From SIG480 sp045595365 (GTDB lineage Bacteria > Bacillota > Clostridia > Oscillospirales > JAAYXM01): DNA of 14,280 nt. Every line of letters begins with the position of its first letter. The first letter of the stretch is position 1. Both the position numbers and the translations under genes were made by a program. The notes beneath the pieces were generated by a model. The model was not told where the DNA came from, did not search any database, and was given only the letters and a program-made list of their open reading frames with translations. Positions 7,168 to 14,169 of the stretch are shown here, piece after piece. The stretch lies in contig JAZOAI010000023.1 of the NCBI GenBank assembly GCA_045595365.1, positions 1 to 14,280 on the forward strand, written 5' to 3'.

Positions 7168-7307
7168 CAGGCTTCCCCTCGGAGGGGAAGCCTGTGAGCA
7201 ATAAGCGAGACTGATGAGGTGTAGGGGACATTCACGAATGTCCCGCGGGCGATTCTTGAATCGCCCCTACGATTTATTTTCCACCTCATCCGTCAAGGGG
7301 AAGGCTT
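7168..7307. repeat. Palindromic MITE/REP-like repeat element, copy 1
   Basis: The element is built of nested inverted repeats. The left-end hairpin is CAGGCTTCCCCT (7168-7179) against AGGGGAAGCCTG (7183-7194). Sub-terminal arms are GATGAGGTG (7213-7221) and CACCTCATC (7282-7290). The 50-bp core at 7221-7270 holds two 9-bp hairpins, GGGACATTC/GAATGTCCC and GGGCGATTC/GAATCGCCC, inside outer GTAG/CTAC arms, which could form a three-way junction. The right end TCAAGGGGAAGGCTT (7293-7307) is the reverse complement of the start of copy 2 at 14170. The core is identical to 14217-14266. No transposase is present. By design it resembles the non-autonomous palindromic repeats dispersed in many clostridial genomes; membership of a named family is not claimed. 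Confidence 0.8.
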
Positions 7308-7323
7308 TGAAACAGAATATTTT

Positions 7324-7352
7324 ATAATAACTTGACTTTGCTCCTTTTTCAA
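7324..7352 (-). promoter_or_regulatory. Weak leftward promoter candidate facing the repeat
   Basis: On the minus strand TTGAAA (7347-7352) and TATTAT (7324-7329) are 17 nt apart and would drive transcription leftward into the palindromic element. The region is AT-rich, so chance occurrence is quite possible. Confidence 0.25.
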
Positions 7353-7395
7353 AATGTATTTTGGTTTTTTTGTTCATCGGCAATAGCCTCTTTTG

Positions 7396-7420
7396 AACCA
7401 CGCTCCTCACGCGTGGTTTT
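7396..7420 (+). terminator. Hairpin with short T-run in the intergenic region
   Basis: AACCACGC (7396-7403) pairs with GCGTGGTT (7411-7418) over a 7-nt loop, with TTTT at 7417-7420. It could stop read-through from the flippase gene before the next promoter. The T-run is short and partly inside the stem. Confidence 0.45.
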
Positions 7421-7433
7421 CGCTATACAACAA

Positions 7434-7457
7434 AGCAAGGGGAAAAATCCCCTTGCT
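7434..7457. other. Perfect 9-bp hairpin just upstream of a promoter
   Basis: AGCAAGGGG (7434-7442) and CCCCTTGCT (7449-7457) pair around a 6-nt AT loop. It ends 6 nt before the -35 box at 7464. Read leftward it is followed by TTGTTG, so it could weakly terminate a leftward transcript. Otherwise it may be an insulator or protein-binding palindrome. Confidence 0.5.
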
Positions 7458-7463
7458 CAAACA

Positions 7464-7492
7464 TTGACCGCTTTATGCATTTGTGATATACT
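7464..7492 (+). promoter_or_regulatory. Sigma-A-type promoter of the small membrane protein gene
   Basis: TTGACC (7464-7469), a 17-nt spacer and TATACT (7487-7492) each differ from consensus by one base. The start of transcription would fall near 7499, followed by a short leader with TAAGGGG before the ATG. Confidence 0.8.
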
Positions 7493-7523
7493 TTCGATGT
7501 AATATTTATAAGGGGCTTTTATT

Positions 7524-7994
7524 ATGAAGTTTTTATATCTTTTTTTGTTTATTGTTTCTCTGCTGTTTTCTCTCATCTTTTCTCCAATAGCGATTGACGC
7601 TCTTCCAAGTTTACTTTTTTCTTTTCTTTCTTTTTCTCTGTTCTTCTTTCTTGTTATCTTGTTTTTTCTGTTATATACAAAAGCAAAAAACAAACATCTG
7701 CCCGAATCCGAAAAGACGTATAAAGGGCTTAAAGTGTTCGGAAAAATTCTCTATATCTGCTTTCTCGTTTCTGCAGTCTATGCCGGTGTTTCTTTTGTTA
7801 CAGAAATACACAATTTGAGGAAGTACTATGACATTTATACTTATCTTTATTCTTCCCCATACGAACATCTTCTGACAAACTTCCTTTCTCATTTATTTCT
7901 CGCCGCAGTTTTCCTTGCTTCCAGTTGGGTCGTTGCACACTTCCTCAAAAAATGGGAAGCACCCTCTTCAACGGAAAACAACCAAGAAGAATAG
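7524..7994 (+). CDS. Hypothetical four-helix membrane protein
   Basis: I do not recognise this 156-aa protein. Four strongly hydrophobic segments lie at about residues 3-24, 28-52, 72-93 and 117-143. A basic Lys-rich stretch lies between helices 2 and 3 (53-71), and the C-terminal tail is short, polar and acidic (SSTENNQEE). The sequence is very rich in Phe, Leu and Ser. The gene looks more AT-rich than its neighbours, which could mean recent acquisition or simply hydrophobic codon content. It has its own near-consensus promoter, a TAAGGGG ribosome site about 7 nt before ATG, and a strong terminator, so it is a stand-alone unit between the repeat and the sporulation block. Confidence 0.75.
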   Translation: MKFLYLFLFIVSLLFSLIFSPIAIDALPSLLFSFLSFSLFFFLVILFFLLYTKAKNKHLPESEKTYKGLKVFGKILYICFLVSAVYAGVSFVTEIHNLRKYYDIYTYLYSSPYEHLLTNFLSHLFLAAVFLASSWVVAHFLKKWEAPSSTENNQEE

Positions 7995-8023
7995 TTTCTC
8001 TCTTTTCATTGTGAAAGCTTTAA

Positions 8024-8060
8024 AAGGCATTCCGCAAAATGCGGAATGCCTTCGTTTTTT
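8024..8060. terminator. Bidirectional terminator between convergent genes
   Basis: A perfect 12-bp stem (AAGGCATTCCGC at 8024-8035, GCGGAATGCCTT at 8041-8052) with a 5-nt loop is followed on the plus strand by TTCG and six T (8055-8060). On the minus strand it is followed by TTTT. It separates the convergent small membrane protein gene and the Cys-rich gene and should serve both. Confidence 0.9.
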
Positions 8061-8066
8061 AACTTT

Positions 8067-8912
8067 TTACTTCCCGCAGCAGCCTTTCTGCCCCTTTTCG
8101 CAGGAGGAATCATTCACGCCCTCTCGCGCAGACGGCGGGAAGAATTCGTTTACAGGGAACTTGATTTTTCTGAAGAGGTCGCAGGGTCTGTCTTCGCTTG
8201 AGCCTACGCACTCTTTTTCAGGCATACAGAAGTCATATGCGGGAATAAGAATCTGAGAGTCGCGCTCAAGGCGCACGATTGAGAACTGGCCGAGAGTTAC
8301 AAGCAGATTCTTGCAGCCCCCGTTCACAACGAGCTCGTCGTCAAACAGGTCACGGACACACTGCGGAACATCGCACAGCTCGTCACAGTCACATTCGCAC
8401 TCGGGCGATGGATGCACTCTTTTTGCCTCACAAAGCTCCGCGCCGAGGAAAATCGGATCAACTGCTTCGACAAAAGCCTGGGGCATATTGTCTGCACATC
8501 TGCTGCAGGGGGAAAGACGAGAGTTGAATATCTTGACATCGCCTTCGCTGCCAAAGAGGATCACGCGCTTGTCATAAATCGCAAGGCCTGTGACCTTCTG
8601 CGTTCTTCCGGCACAGGAGCATACCTCTGCCGTGATGCTGTAGAAAAACTTGATATCTACGGTGTAAAACCCTCTGTTAAAGGTCACCTCGTGTACGTCT
8701 ATGTTCGTCCAGAGAAGCTTTGCTTCGCGGGTTTTCACGCTTGTTGCGCAGTCCAAAATCTCCTGAGAACAACGAGTGGGATACACCCTTATGTTCTCTA
8801 TACATTCCTTGTCGCGGCATGAATCATAAATTCTGTTTGTATGGATACACACAGCCTCTCTCACACACGGTGCATTTCCGTGGATAGGGCCGGGCAATAC
8901 CTTATCAGGCAT
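8067..8912 (-). CDS. Cysteine-rich protein of unknown function, possibly spore-surface
   Basis: The 281-aa product contains 23 cysteines (about 8%) and no signal peptide or membrane helix. They cluster in the N-terminal third (AVCIHTNRIYDSCRDKEC, 19-36), in a dense acidic patch PECECDCDELC, and at the C-terminal tail, which ends GCCGK. Between them are beta-rich stretches alternating hydrophobic residues. The N-terminal DSCRDKEC-type motif resembles Cys-rich proteins I associate with spore-forming Clostridia, but I cannot name a family with confidence. The start ATG has GGGAGGT 8 nt upstream. It lies 78 bp downstream of gerB on the same strand and ends at a bidirectional terminator. A disulfide-linked spore coat or crust protein is a reasonable inference; metal binding is the alternative. 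Confidence 0.85.
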   Translation of the reverse strand: MPDKVLPGPIHGNAPCVREAVCIHTNRIYDSCRDKECIENIRVYPTRCSQEILDCATSVKTREAKLLWTNIDVHEVTFNRGFYTVDIKFFYSITAEVCSCAGRTQKVTGLAIYDKRVILFGSEGDVKIFNSRLSPCSRCADNMPQAFVEAVDPIFLGAELCEAKRVHPSPECECDCDELCDVPQCVRDLFDDELVVNGGCKNLLVTLGQFSIVRLERDSQILIPAYDFCMPEKECVGSSEDRPCDLFRKIKFPVNEFFPPSAREGVNDSSCEKGQKGCCGK

Positions 8913-8956
8913 TTATTTTTACCTCCCGTAATGATGTTTTGAAGTTTCCTTCGCTA

Positions 8957-8984
8957 CATATTATGCAGAGGTATTTTTTTCGGT
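8957..8984 (-). promoter_or_regulatory. Possible sigma-K/E-like promoter of the Cys-rich gene
   Basis: On the minus strand CATAATATG (8957-8965) resembles the -10 of mother-cell sporulation sigma factors (sigma-K: CATA, three bases, TA). An AC dinucleotide lies 17 nt upstream (8983-8984), the spacing expected for the minimal sigma-K -35. The match is short, its last base differs and the -35 is nearly uninformative. No good sigma-A pair is seen in this gap. It lies about 45 nt before the ATG. Confidence 0.3.
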
Positions 8985-8990
8985 GAAAAA

Positions 8991-10070
8991 TCAATCTGTT
9001 TTTTTCCTTTTTATAAATGAGGTACAGAAAATAACAAACGGAATAATTATATTAAGCAGGAGAATATAGATAGCCCCGCTCTTCCATTCAAGCATTCCCC
9101 GAAGCGATGATACGTCTCTATAAAAAAGCTGAGTTGCGTACGCACATATGAGAGCAAGCGGCAGAAAAACACCGCGCCGGCGCGAAATTTTGAAAATTCC
9201 ATCGAGCATATCCCCCGAAAACAGCAAGCAAACACAGCCTTTGAAAAACAGGCACAGTGTCATCGCAATACACGCAAATATTTCGGTGTGCTGAATAAAT
9301 CCTCCGACGGAGTGAAGCGACATTGCCGTATATACCGGGTAAAAATCCACTTTTGTACTCTCGGCACCGAGCATCGCGGTTGTTATTGCCGAGATGACAG
9401 CGAGAGAAAGCCCTGCCCCTCCAACGGCGCCGAGCATATATTTTTTTCTTGTTTTTGGCTCCGACATCCGCGTATATATCGCCATAAACGCGGGAATCTG
9501 AGCAAATCTGTTTAAAAAGATCTCGCCTGTGTCTCTAAATACGCTTTTTGCCTCTATTCTCTCGGGAAGCAAAAGCTGGGGGTATATCTGAGTAAGTCCC
9601 AATGCGACAAAAAGGACAAACACCCCGGCTGTAAACCAGAAAAGGAGACGCGTTGCGCCTGTTGCCGATTCCATCCCCCCAGAAAGTGAAAGCGCCGCAA
9701 CTATGATGATGAGAAGCGGAAGAATTATCCGTGGAGTCTGCGGAAGTGCCGTAATCTGAACAAAGCGCGAAAACACAGTCATCGAGACAACACATGTGAG
9801 AAGCGCAAGCAACGTGAGAATTCCGGCGAAAATCGCGGCACACCATTTTCCCACAGAGCTTACAAGTACGTTATAAAAGGAGGAATCCGGAAAAGTATCG
9901 CATGCCCGGGCCAAAAGAGCTGTGCAAAAAAGTGCAAGCAGTGTCGCCGCAACGCTCGAAATCCATGCCGCGCCGCTTCCTGAGCCGGGCATTACGGAAT
10001 ATGCATTTGTTATCGTGACAAGCGCGCACAAAAGTGCGCCAGACCCATTAGAAATTTTCTCACTCTTCAT
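8991..10070 (-). CDS. Spore germination protein, GerAB/GerB-type permease subunit
   Basis: This is the B subunit of a GerA-family germinant receptor, an amino-acid-permease-like integral protein of the inner spore membrane that is thought to bind the nutrient germinant. The 359-aa length is typical (about 360). About ten hydrophobic helices span it, with the conserved loop QIYPQLLLPERIEAKSVFRD (162-181) and an RFAQIPAFMAIYTRM-type segment after it, and it ends in a basic tail (IKRKKTD). The ATG follows the upstream 64-aa gene by 3 nt, and its GAGGT ribosome site overlaps that gene's last codons and TAG stop, suggesting translational coupling. It is the last gene of the gerA-gerC-small-gerB set. 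Expression in the forespore would be expected for the family, but the sequence here shows no forespore promoter. Confidence 0.92.
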   Translation of the reverse strand: MKSEKISNGSGALLCALVTITNAYSVMPGSGSGAAWISSVAATLLALFCTALLARACDTFPDSSFYNVLVSSVGKWCAAIFAGILTLLALLTCVVSMTVFSRFVQITALPQTPRIILPLLIIIVAALSLSGGMESATGATRLLFWFTAGVFVLFVALGLTQIYPQLLLPERIEAKSVFRDTGEIFLNRFAQIPAFMAIYTRMSEPKTRKKYMLGAVGGAGLSLAVISAITTAMLGAESTKVDFYPVYTAMSLHSVGGFIQHTEIFACIAMTLCLFFKGCVCLLFSGDMLDGIFKISRRRGVFLPLALICAYATQLFYRDVSSLRGMLEWKSGAIYILLLNIIIPFVIFCTSFIKRKKTD

Positions 10071-10073
10071 ATT

Positions 10074-10268
10074 CTACCTCATAAATATGGAAATCATTCC
10101 CGAAAGTGATGCCCCCACATGGTCGGAAACTGCAAAAGCTCCCGCTGCATATCCTGCCGCTACTGCGATACACAAAAGCGCGACATACAGTTTTTTCTCT
10201 CTCCCCTCACGTTCTCTTATCCCGGGGAGAAGCAGTATGAGAGATATTGCCGAAAGAAGAATTGCCAT
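10074..10268 (-). CDS. Small two-helix membrane protein in the germination operon (GerD-subunit-like)
   Basis: This 64-aa protein has two hydrophobic helices (about residues 2-16 and 28-50) separated by a charged loop REREGREKK (18-26). It sits between gerC and gerB with translational coupling on both sides. Its ATG at 10268 nearly overlaps the gerC stop (TGAAATG), and its ribosome site GGAGGG is within the last gerC codons. Its own stop overlaps the gerB ribosome site. Such tight packing argues that it is real and co-translated. Small two-helix 'D' proteins of about this size are known in several Bacillus germinant-receptor operons, where they modulate receptor function; assignment here rests on size, topology and position rather than on a sequence signature. 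Confidence 0.75.
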   Translation of the reverse strand: MAILLSAISLILLLPGIREREGREKKLYVALLCIAVAAGYAAGAFAVSDHVGASLSGMISIFMR

Positions 10269-10269
10269 T

Positions 10270-11244
10270 TCATTTCCCTCCGAAAACGTTGCTTATTCGC
10301 ACGTCGACCATAACCTCAATTTCAAAATCCTCTCCGGCGTCAAAAAGCATAAAAATGTTTCCGAAACCGTTTTGCTTTGCGCGAGAAATGAGTTTTTCAT
10401 ATCCCCGGCTTAAATACTTTTCTGCTGCCACTTTCATCTGCTCTTCATCCACGCTTCCTTTTACTTCTGCAGGAGATAGCGTTATTTTCTGGGAAATGAG
10501 AAACCCCGAGTCTGCCTTTTTCGTTTTTATCTCGTTTGCGAGGACTTCAAAAGAGATAAGGGCTTCCTCCCCCGCTTTTATTGTCGGCAAATACCCGCCT
10601 GCGCCCTTGTGCGCCAGAAGGCTCTGAAAAAGAAGCTCCTCTCCCGACAAATAACCAAGCAGGCCCTTATCGGAAAGAACTGCGCCGCCTGACATAATTA
10701 TTTCTTCTTCCGTTTTCTCTACGGTCGGGATTATATATACGCCAAATGCCTCTTTCGCCCGCAGAAGCTCCCATAGCGGATATGACCTGAAGCGGCGGGA
10801 GTTTTCCTCGTTTGCAAACGCCTCAAGCGCGCTTGTATCCTTCAGAGAAAGTATTTCTTCCGCAGTTGCTCCCTTCACCGCTATCGGGACTATGTCAAGA
10901 TATACATCCTGCGCCCGCAGAAGCGCATCCAATGTTTCAGAAAGAGTTTCGGAAAGCGCGCCCTCTCCAAGAACAAGTGTCTCGATATGCCCCCAGTAAA
11001 GCTTTTTATCAGTCCGGCCGGACATCTGCCTGACCGCCTCGAAAAAGCTTTCCCCCGAAGCTGTTTTTATCATTCTCTCATTCTTTTCCTGACCGTCGCA
11101 CACTATGCAAACCGAAACCTCTCCGTCTTCAAAATCAACGCCTGCACTTTTTACAAGCTCTTGCATATTAAGCTCGTTATAGTCGCTGCAGCCACAAAGA
11201 AGCAAAATGACCGCCGCAACAGCAAAAAGCCGCACTCTTTTCAT
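10270..11244 (-). CDS. Spore germination lipoprotein, Ger(x)C family
   Basis: This is the C subunit of the germinant receptor, a lipoprotein on the outer leaflet of the inner spore membrane. The signal peptide ends LLCGC with Cys19 as the lipidation site. It is followed by DYNELNMQELVKSAGVDF (21-38), matching the family's conserved ELN...G(I/V)D opening. The 324-aa length is shorter than the usual 360-400 aa, so some loops are reduced. The ATG lies 6 nt after the gerA stop. Its AGGAGGT ribosome site overlaps the end of gerA, implying coupled translation. The gene ends by overlapping the ribosome site of the 64-aa protein. Confidence 0.9.
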   Translation of the reverse strand: MKRVRLFAVAAVILLLCGCSDYNELNMQELVKSAGVDFEDGEVSVCIVCDGQEKNERMIKTASGESFFEAVRQMSGRTDKKLYWGHIETLVLGEGALSETLSETLDALLRAQDVYLDIVPIAVKGATAEEILSLKDTSALEAFANEENSRRFRSYPLWELLRAKEAFGVYIIPTVEKTEEEIIMSGGAVLSDKGLLGYLSGEELLFQSLLAHKGAGGYLPTIKAGEEALISFEVLANEIKTKKADSGFLISQKITLSPAEVKGSVDEEQMKVAAEKYLSRGYEKLISRAKQNGFGNIFMLFDAGEDFEIEVMVDVRISNVFGGK

Positions 11245-11250
11245 TCTTCT

Positions 11251-12756
11251 CTAAAACCTCCTGCGCAAACGGATTTTGTTTTTCCTCTGGATTGCATACG
11301 GGCGGGTTATCATACTGCGCCAGGTGCTTCTGACGTAGCTGTCCTTTGCCCCCGCTTTCGTTCTCGGCAGTATATACGAAGTAAACGGAACCCCAAATGA
11401 TGACAGCGATGAAATATATGCACAAAGCGCGCAAACTCCGACAGAATAGCCGTATATCCCAAGTGTTGCGCCAAGCAGCAGAAACGCAAGCCGCAGCATC
11501 TCCGTAACACTGTCAAGCTTCGGCGTTAAAAATGAAGCCGTTTCGCATATTGCAACTATAATTATCATTTCCGCAGAGACGATATTTGCCGAAACTATGC
11601 TCTGCCCGAGAATTATCGCGCCGACCGTGCTCACCGTCACGCCGATTGCCTTGGGAAGCCGAACTCCCGCCTCACGCAGAAGATCAAACAGAATAAGGAG
11701 AATAAACATTTCCACCGCGGCGGGAAACGGAACCGACGAGCGCGATGCGGCAATACTGACAAGAAGCTCTCTCGGCAAAAGCTCCTTATGATATGATATG
11801 AGCGCAACATACAGCGCGGGAAGGCTGACTGCTATGAAGAACGCAAAAAAACGGAGAATTCGGACAAAGCTTGCAAAATAGAAGTTTTCATAATAATCCT
11901 CATTCGCCTGAAAGTTTTCGAGAAAGAGAAACGGTGCGGTCAGGGCAAACGGAGTTCCGTCGCACAGGATTGCGGCGCGGCCTTCAAGAAGCTTTGCCGC
12001 CACAACATCAGGGCGTTCTGTTTTTCCCATAGTGTCAAACGGAGACATCGGCGAGTCTGCAATAAGCTCGCCCACATAATTGACATCGAGCGCCGAGTCA
12101 ATTTCAAATTCAGAAAGCCTTTCTATTATCTCCGCAATTACGGCATCCTCGCAGAGCCCGTCAATATAGCAGATGCAGACTCTCGTTCGGCTTATCTTTC
12201 CGATTTCAAAAAAGCGGAACTTCAGCTTCGGGTTTTTCACCTTGCGCCGGATAAGCCCGACATTTGTCACTATAAGCTCGGAAAAGCCTTCCTTCGGCCC
12301 GTTTACTGCGTTCTCCGTTTCGGGGACTCCTATGCTCCGGATTGAATATTTTTTTGAGTTTGCGACAATCGCACTTTTGCATGTGTCAATCAAAACAACC
12401 GTGTCGCCGATGAGAAGCCCGCTTATGGCATCATATGGGCGTGTTTTTGTCTTCACATCATCCGTACTTACAACCGTTTTTGCAAGTTCGCCGGAAAGCC
12501 CGTCACCGAGCTTTATGTCCCCCGGCACAAAGTTCAGAAGCGGGCGGACAACGTTCTGGTCGATTATCAGGTTATTTACCAGGACCTCCGTGAAAATAAC
12601 GCAGCCGCGGATTCTTCTGTCAAAGCGGTTTTCGAAGCGGCGAAAAATAATCGTGTCGTCGTGCCCCAAAAGCTCTTTCATAATCTCAATATCGTCCTCA
12701 AGCACTCCGGTAAACGACATTGACATAAACTCTGAATCACTTATCTTTTCTCCCAT
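11251..12756 (-). CDS. Spore germination protein, GerAA/GerA-type subunit
   Basis: This is the A subunit of a GerA-family receptor, which has a large soluble N-terminal part and a membrane domain. A subunits oligomerise and have been proposed to form the ion channel that opens on germinant binding. The length of 501 aa is typical. The N-terminal domain (to about 285) contains FTEVLVNNLIIDQNVVRPLL and EIIERLSEFEIDSALD. A hydrophobic part with several helices runs from about 295 to 450 (FASFVRILRFFAFFIAVSLP begins it), and the C-terminus is basic (RPYAIQRKNKIRLRRRF). The ATG has AGGAG 8 nt upstream. It is the first gene of the operon. I looked for a sigma-G type promoter between 12757 and 12900 and found no convincing match. 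Confidence 0.95.
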   Translation of the reverse strand: MGEKISDSEFMSMSFTGVLEDDIEIMKELLGHDDTIIFRRFENRFDRRIRGCVIFTEVLVNNLIIDQNVVRPLLNFVPGDIKLGDGLSGELAKTVVSTDDVKTKTRPYDAISGLLIGDTVVLIDTCKSAIVANSKKYSIRSIGVPETENAVNGPKEGFSELIVTNVGLIRRKVKNPKLKFRFFEIGKISRTRVCICYIDGLCEDAVIAEIIERLSEFEIDSALDVNYVGELIADSPMSPFDTMGKTERPDVVAAKLLEGRAAILCDGTPFALTAPFLFLENFQANEDYYENFYFASFVRILRFFAFFIAVSLPALYVALISYHKELLPRELLVSIAASRSSVPFPAAVEMFILLILFDLLREAGVRLPKAIGVTVSTVGAIILGQSIVSANIVSAEMIIIVAICETASFLTPKLDSVTEMLRLAFLLLGATLGIYGYSVGVCALCAYISSLSSFGVPFTSYILPRTKAGAKDSYVRSTWRSMITRPYAIQRKNKIRLRRRF

Positions 12757-12835
12757 TTATTCATCTCCTGCCAAGCAAAGCCTTTTTCTTACTTCCTATC
12801 TTTCCCATAACTGCCTTTTTTATTCTGAAACTTGC

Positions 12836-12864
12836 TTGACAGCATATAAAAAGAATGTTAAAAT
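12836..12864 (+). promoter_or_regulatory. Sigma-A-type promoter of the acyltransferase gene
   Basis: Perfect TTGACA (12836-12841), 17-nt spacer and TAAAAT (12859-12864, one mismatch) lie about 40 nt upstream of the GTG start. It lies in the divergent gap with gerA and is clearly a vegetative-type promoter, so the two divergent genes should have different timing. Confidence 0.85.
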
Positions 12865-12907
12865 CTCTTGTAGTTTCCCATATAAAAGAAACGGAGATGA
12901 GGTAATA

Positions 12908-14125
12908 GTGCAAGACGTACGAAAAAAACTTAATATAAAAATCGAATCGCCTTTCTGGGATGAAGCTCTCAAAAAGGCTCAGAACGACCCCGAAGTCCCC
13001 GAATGGCTCACACAGGAATATGTTTCTGCCCTTGAAGAAAGGTTTTCCATTTTAAAAGAAAACCTTCTCTCTGTCCTGGCGGCTTTGGAGCAGGTTGTAA
13101 AAACGCCCGAGCTCTGCCTTTTTGCAAAAATCTTATATCACATCATCGAGAAGAAAGAAAGCTTTTCAAACTCCTTCCCCGTTTTTGAGCTTCCCGAAGC
13201 GCCGGAGGGTGCTTCCGAGGTTCTCGGATATGATTGTGTCGGGCTTTTCCCCATCCTCGCTCACGTTATCCCCTTCTCTCGCGAGCTTGAGGCGCGTTCT
13301 GTTCCGGAAGACGTTATTTCCGACACCCTCTCATTTTTAAGAAGCTTCGTGTCAGAAAGCTTCAAAAAGACAGGAAAGCCGTGTTTTGACAAATCTTCCT
13401 TCTCGGTTTTTCGGGTTTTTGTTTATACAAACTATTTGTGGATTGGCCGGTTGCGCTTTGAAATTGAACCCGATTCAAAACGCAAGGTGCGCGGATTTAT
13501 AAATAAATGCGGTGAAATCCGCTCTCTTGCCTGTGATGTGACTCTCCACAGAAGCGGAAACTTTCTCGGTGCAATAGGCTTTACCGATGAGGAAGGCTCG
13601 TTTGAAGCCGACTTTGTTGAAACTGATGATTTCTATGAGGGCTACGCCGTAAACCCCGAAAGCTCCCTTGTCGAAACGGCGAGAACCCGCCTTCCAAAGA
13701 GTGAGTGGGAGTGCATCTTTAAACCGGGAGATGCGCTTCTCAAAATCCATATACCTAATGGCGGGCCGCTCACCAAAGAAGTTTGCGATCTCTCATATGA
13801 AAGAGCCCGGGAGATTTTCAGAAAGAGCTATCCCGAATATGACTTTAAAGCCTTTGTCTGCTGCACCTGGTTTCTCTGCCCGTTGCTTCAAGGTTTCCTG
13901 AAGCCGGATTCAAATATTGTGAGCTTTCAGAAGAGACACCGGCTCTTCCCCGGCAAAAACACGGCTGCGGATGTATTTTTATATGTCTTCAATAAAACGG
14001 TTTCCTCTGCCGATGAGGTTGATTTCAAAAGTCTCCCAGAGGACAATTCAATGATGCGCGGCGTTAAAAAGCTTCTTCTTGACGGAAAATACGTTCACCA
14101 GGTCCAAGGATATATTCCATTTTAG
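12908..14125 (+). CDS. Acyltransferase-domain protein (NAT_N/GNAT_C type)
   Basis: This 405-aa cytosolic protein resembles clostridial 'acyltransferase domain-containing' proteins with an NAT_N-type N-terminal part and a GNAT-like C-terminal domain. The C-terminal signature is clear: IHIPNGGPLT (280-289), a helix with YERAREIF, FVCCTWFLCP (316-325) and PDSNIVSFQKRHRL (333-346). A segment near the middle (FRVFVYTNYLWIGRLRFEIE) matches the usual central strand region. The substrate is unknown. The start is GTG, preceded by GGAGATGAGGT; the open frame continues far upstream, but those extra residues lie antisense to gerA and before the promoter, so I rejected them. It is divergent from gerA and followed by a palindromic repeat. 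Confidence 0.85.
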   Translation: MQDVRKKLNIKIESPFWDEALKKAQNDPEVPEWLTQEYVSALEERFSILKENLLSVLAALEQVVKTPELCLFAKILYHIIEKKESFSNSFPVFELPEAPEGASEVLGYDCVGLFPILAHVIPFSRELEARSVPEDVISDTLSFLRSFVSESFKKTGKPCFDKSSFSVFRVFVYTNYLWIGRLRFEIEPDSKRKVRGFINKCGEIRSLACDVTLHRSGNFLGAIGFTDEEGSFEADFVETDDFYEGYAVNPESSLVETARTRLPKSEWECIFKPGDALLKIHIPNGGPLTKEVCDLSYERAREIFRKSYPEYDFKAFVCCTWFLCPLLQGFLKPDSNIVSFQKRHRLFPGKNTAADVFLYVFNKTVSSADEVDFKSLPEDNSMMRGVKKLLLDGKYVHQVQGYIPF

Positions 14126-14169
14126 AAAAAACACACACTATATGGGGTGTGATCTTAAGGACACACATT

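Larger units (their letters stand above)
7059..7463. other. 405-bp intergenic region with nested palindromes
   Basis: I see no convincing gene here. It contains a small ACGCA/TGCGT hairpin followed by TTTT near 7093-7107, the palindromic repeat element at 7168-7307, an AT-rich stretch around 7310-7390, and two hairpins at 7396-7457. Short minus-strand frames across the repeat have no recognisable protein sequence or ribosome-binding site. Confidence 0.7.

Noticed and set aside
7221..7270. CRISPR repeat unit
   Set aside because: Only two copies occur, 7 kb apart, with no regular spacers and no cas genes; the internal double-hairpin structure fits a palindromic dispersed repeat.
7107..7289. 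60-aa minus-strand open frame over the repeat
   Set aside because: It is composed mostly of palindromic repeat sequence, with no ribosome-binding site and low-complexity protein.
8412..8822. 136-aa plus-strand open frame
   Set aside because: It is antisense to the Cys-rich gene, has no ribosome-binding site, and is best explained as a codon-bias shadow.
12757..12860. Sigma-G promoter for gerA
   Set aside because: The best -10 look-alike (CATTCTT on the minus strand near 12850-12856) lacks a matching -35 at 18 nt and lies about 100 nt from the start codon.
12173..12907. 245-residue N-terminal extension of the acyltransferase frame
   Set aside because: It is antisense to gerA coding sequence and lies upstream of a strong promoter and ribosome site; known family members start near the GTG at 12908.
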